From CBDBDZ01 sp965204215 (GTDB taxonomy: Bacteria; Pseudomonadota; Gammaproteobacteria; Pseudomonadales; GM7GCV1), in the NCBI GenBank assembly GCA_965204215.1, contig CBDBDZ010000013.1, positions 310,001 to 374,000 of the forward strand: a stretch of DNA of 64,000 nucleotides. Reading direction: 5' to 3'. Under the pieces are notes generated by a model. The model was not told the origin of the DNA and searched no databases. It saw only the letters and a program-made list of their open reading frames with translations. The stretch's first letter is position 1. Every line of letters begins with the position of its first letter. Positions 62,279 through 64,000 of the stretch are shown here, one piece after another. A program made the position numbers and the translations under genes.

Positions 62279-63466
62279 ATGAAACTTATGCTCCGTTCAA
62301 TGCTGACTTTCGTCAGCATATCCTTTGTTAGTATTGTCAATATAGCTTGCGCAGAACAGGATAACCGACCGCCGCCATTGCCTATTGAGGAACTTGGTCG
62401 TGTAGAAACGTTACCCGATACTTACCCTGAAAGTTGGGTATTTGTTGATGAGGCTAGTTTTTTTAGCATGTTTGGCGGTAAGGTGATTGTTCTGGATATT
62501 GCTGAAAAGAAGCCTGCTAACCGAATTAAAGGTTTGGTTGATAAGAATTTGCTGGGTAATTTTACCCAGGCCAATAGTCGTAATGAATTTTATATTATGG
62601 AAACTTTTCACGAGCGCGGCTCACGCGGTAAACGCACTGACGTGTTGGTGATTTATGACAAAAAGACGCTATCAATTAAGAAAGAAATTATTTGGGACGA
62701 GGTGCGTTTAATTGCTCTTCCGTTGCGTTATGCCATGGCAGTATCAGATGATGATCGCTTTTTGTATGTAACTAATTTTAGCCCGGCTACATCCATTACT
62801 GTGGTGGATTTGAATACTTATGAAGTGGTTGATACTATCGCTACCCCAGGTTGTGTTTTGACCTACCCTGGCGGCAACCGTAAAGTGACGTCAATTTGTA
62901 ACAATGGTGGTCTTTTAACCACAGTGATTGACGATAAGGGTCAGAAAAAAGCACAGCATAGACTCGAACCGTTTTTTGATAGCGATGATAGCCCGGTATT
63001 TGAACGTCCAGTTATCGTTGATGGCATTGCACATTTCCCGGGGTTTAAAAGCGAAATGCACAGTATTGATTTACGCAGCGACAAACCCACATACCATAAA
63101 GCCTGGAGTCTTTTAAATGAGGATGAAAAGCAAACCAACTGGCGCCCTGGCGGTTTGGCATTAACGGATGTTGACGACAATGGGTTAATGTATATTATTA
63201 TGAACCCAGATGGTGCAGAGGGTACTCATAGCCACGGCGGTAGTGAGATTTGGGTGTTTGACCTTAAAACTCAAAAGCGTGTTAATCGTATTGTTGCACT
63301 TAATTGGGCAATATCCCTGGCGGTTACCCGTGGCGATAATCCATTATTAGTGGTAACCAACGGTGAACTTAACCTGGATGTTTTCAACGCGAGTACAGGC
63401 AAACTGATACAAACCGTTGGCGATTTCGGCAATACCACGCCGTTGCTTGTCCACAAGTCCAAGTAG
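62279..63466 (+). CDS. Methylamine/aromatic amine dehydrogenase heavy chain
   Basis: A 395-residue periplasmic beta-propeller protein like MauB/AauB. A signal peptide is seen (LTFVSISFVSIVNIAC then AEQ). PDTYPESWVFVDEASFFSMF is the family start; later repeats include RLIALPLRYAMAVSDDDRFL and GGSEIWVFDLKTQKRVNRIV. Heavy chains hold the light subunit with its TTQ cofactor, which is expected further right beyond the window. Substrate (methylamine or an aromatic amine such as phenylethylamine or tyramine) is not fixed by sequence; the arylacetate genes nearby favour an aromatic amine. Confidence 0.83.
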   Translation: MKLMLRSMLTFVSISFVSIVNIACAEQDNRPPPLPIEELGRVETLPDTYPESWVFVDEASFFSMFGGKVIVLDIAEKKPANRIKGLVDKNLLGNFTQANSRNEFYIMETFHERGSRGKRTDVLVIYDKKTLSIKKEIIWDEVRLIALPLRYAMAVSDDDRFLYVTNFSPATSITVVDLNTYEVVDTIATPGCVLTYPGGNRKVTSICNNGGLLTTVIDDKGQKKAQHRLEPFFDSDDSPVFERPVIVDGIAHFPGFKSEMHSIDLRSDKPTYHKAWSLLNEDEKQTNWRPGGLALTDVDDNGLMYIIMNPDGAEGTHSHGGSEIWVFDLKTQKRVNRIVALNWAISLAVTRGDNPLLVVTNGELNLDVFNASTGKLIQTVGDFGNTTPLLVHKSK

Positions 63467-63479
63467 TTTGAATAGCTTG

Positions 63480-63657
63480 AACCCAAATTATGCATTAGAA
63501 ATCTATTACACACAATAATGACTTCAAAAACAGGCGCTTGCTCGAAAAATAATACTCACCATAGGGTGGCTATGCCTGCGTTTATTGTTCTTGCGCGAGC
63601 ACCTGTTTTCATTGCTATTTTTGTGTTCATTACGAAGTCTAATGCATAATCTGGGTT
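63480..63657 (+). repeat. 178-bp palindromic element, family 2, copy 2
   Basis: Same length as the copy at 34081-34258 and about as similar along its length. The left end AACCCAAATTATGCATTAGA differs from the perfect repeat by one base; the right end is TCTAATGCATAATCTGGGTT. It can fold into one long hairpin. It separates the amine dehydrogenase heavy chain (14 bp upstream) from mauE (12 bp downstream), so it lies inside the mau-type operon. Confidence 0.85.
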
Positions 63658-63668
63658 TAATTAACAAT

Positions 63669-64000
63669 ATGGTACTATCTGTTGCATCAAATGCTGTAGC
63701 CTTGGTTTTGTTCTGGCTATTTGCCAGTGCAGGCTGGCACAAGCTGAGAAATCAAAGTTATTATCGTGATTTGATGCAAAAGCAAGGTCTTTCTAAATTA
63801 CAAAAATTAATCAGTATTATTGCCATAACCGAGCTTATTATAGCCTTATCAGTCGTTCTGCCTTCAACACGTTATTGGGGCGCATTATTGGCAATAGCTA
63901 TGCTACTTGTGTATGGCATACATTTATTGCTACTGTACAGAGACGGCAAACGCGACATCGATTGTGGTTGTGGCGGGCCTGCCGTCAATTTGCGCATTAG
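63669..64000 (+). CDS. mauE: MauE-type membrane protein, 3' end outside the window
   Basis: The frame opens with ATG at 63669 and is still open at the window end (about 110 residues). Membrane segments are clear (AVALVLFWLFASAGWHKL, LLAIAMLLVYGIHLLLLY). Its RDGKRDIDCGCGGPAV is characteristic of the MauE/DoxX-related redox membrane proteins, with a Cys-Gly-Cys pair. MauE helps maturation of the TTQ-containing light chain, probably through disulfide formation in the periplasm. It follows the heavy-chain gene with a 178-bp element between, as in mauBED-type order. Confidence 0.8.
   Translation, partial: MVLSVASNAVALVLFWLFASAGWHKLRNQSYYRDLMQKQGLSKLQKLISIIAITELIIALSVVLPSTRYWGALLAIAMLLVYGIHLLLLYRDGKRDIDCGCGGPAVNLRI

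Noticed and set aside
1..64000. CRISPR arrays, tRNA, rRNA or prophage
   Set aside because: No regularly spaced repeats, no clover-leaf or rRNA segments and no phage structural genes were recognised by reading.

Overview
The window looks like a chromosomal segment of an AT-leaning gammaproteobacterium, probably marine or host-associated. RpoB and RpoC match the enterobacterial proteins almost word for word over their core motifs, and the metabolic genes (paa, hpa, cysDNC, a plug-type TonB receptor with an 'EEIIVTAQ' N-terminus) are typical of heterotrophic gammaproteobacteria. No phage genes, CRISPR array, tRNA or rRNA were seen.

Layout. (1) 1-10.4 kb is housekeeping: the 3' two thirds of rpoB, rpoC, then pcnB-folK-purD. 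The usual rpsL-rpsG-fusA block does not follow rpoC. (2) 10.4-17.1 kb is accessory: two adjacent genes with central deletions (an OppA-type peptide-binding lipoprotein and a bile acid:Na+ symporter-family carrier), a fatty-acid desaturase, a D-aminoacylase-type amidohydrolase, and a minus-strand trio of SDR, KshA-like Rieske oxygenase and acetoacetate decarboxylase-family protein. (3) 17.3-23.8 kb: a DUF3604 protein, then a tight cassette cysD-cysNC-(arylmalonate decarboxylase/racemase-fold protein)-sulfotransferase that can make PAPS and use it. (4) 23.8-34 kb: a decayed insertion sequence, a flavin reductase pseudogene, then an oxygenase/hydrolase operon (HsaA-like flavin monooxygenase, Rieske oxygenase, meta-cleavage-product hydrolase, an M20 peptidase homologue without its metal ligands, LigB-type extradiol dioxygenase, second alpha/beta hydrolase) and a TonB-dependent receptor. 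(5) 34-51 kb: phenylacetate catabolism. A penicillin-acylase-type Ntn hydrolase and an amidase could release phenylacetate; a PaaL-like symporter plus DUF485 protein import it; PaaK activates it; PaaABCDE, PaaG, PaaZ, PaaJ and PaaI process the CoA ester; PaaX and PaaY are regulator and accessory. paaF and paaH are not here. (6) 51-53.4 kb: an intact IS1380-type element with perfect terminal repeats and a CTAA target duplication beside a truncated hydrolase. (7) 53.5-60.6 kb: a minus-strand homoprotocatechuate operon, hpaE-F-H-I, LigA-like, LigB-like, VanA-like Rieske oxygenase, hpaG, hpaR. (8) 60.8 kb to the end: an aldehyde dehydrogenase, an amine dehydrogenase heavy chain and the start of mauE.

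Together, regions 5-8 form an arylacetate/aromatic-amine island: an amine is oxidised to an aldehyde and acid, the acid is possibly O-demethylated, and the ring is opened by a two-subunit LigAB-type dioxygenase that stands where HpaD normally stands. The two divergent paa promoters share an inverted repeat with identical 27-bp spacing, a strong PaaX operator candidate. Two families of short dispersed elements (about 170 and 178 bp) sit at gene ends throughout the window.
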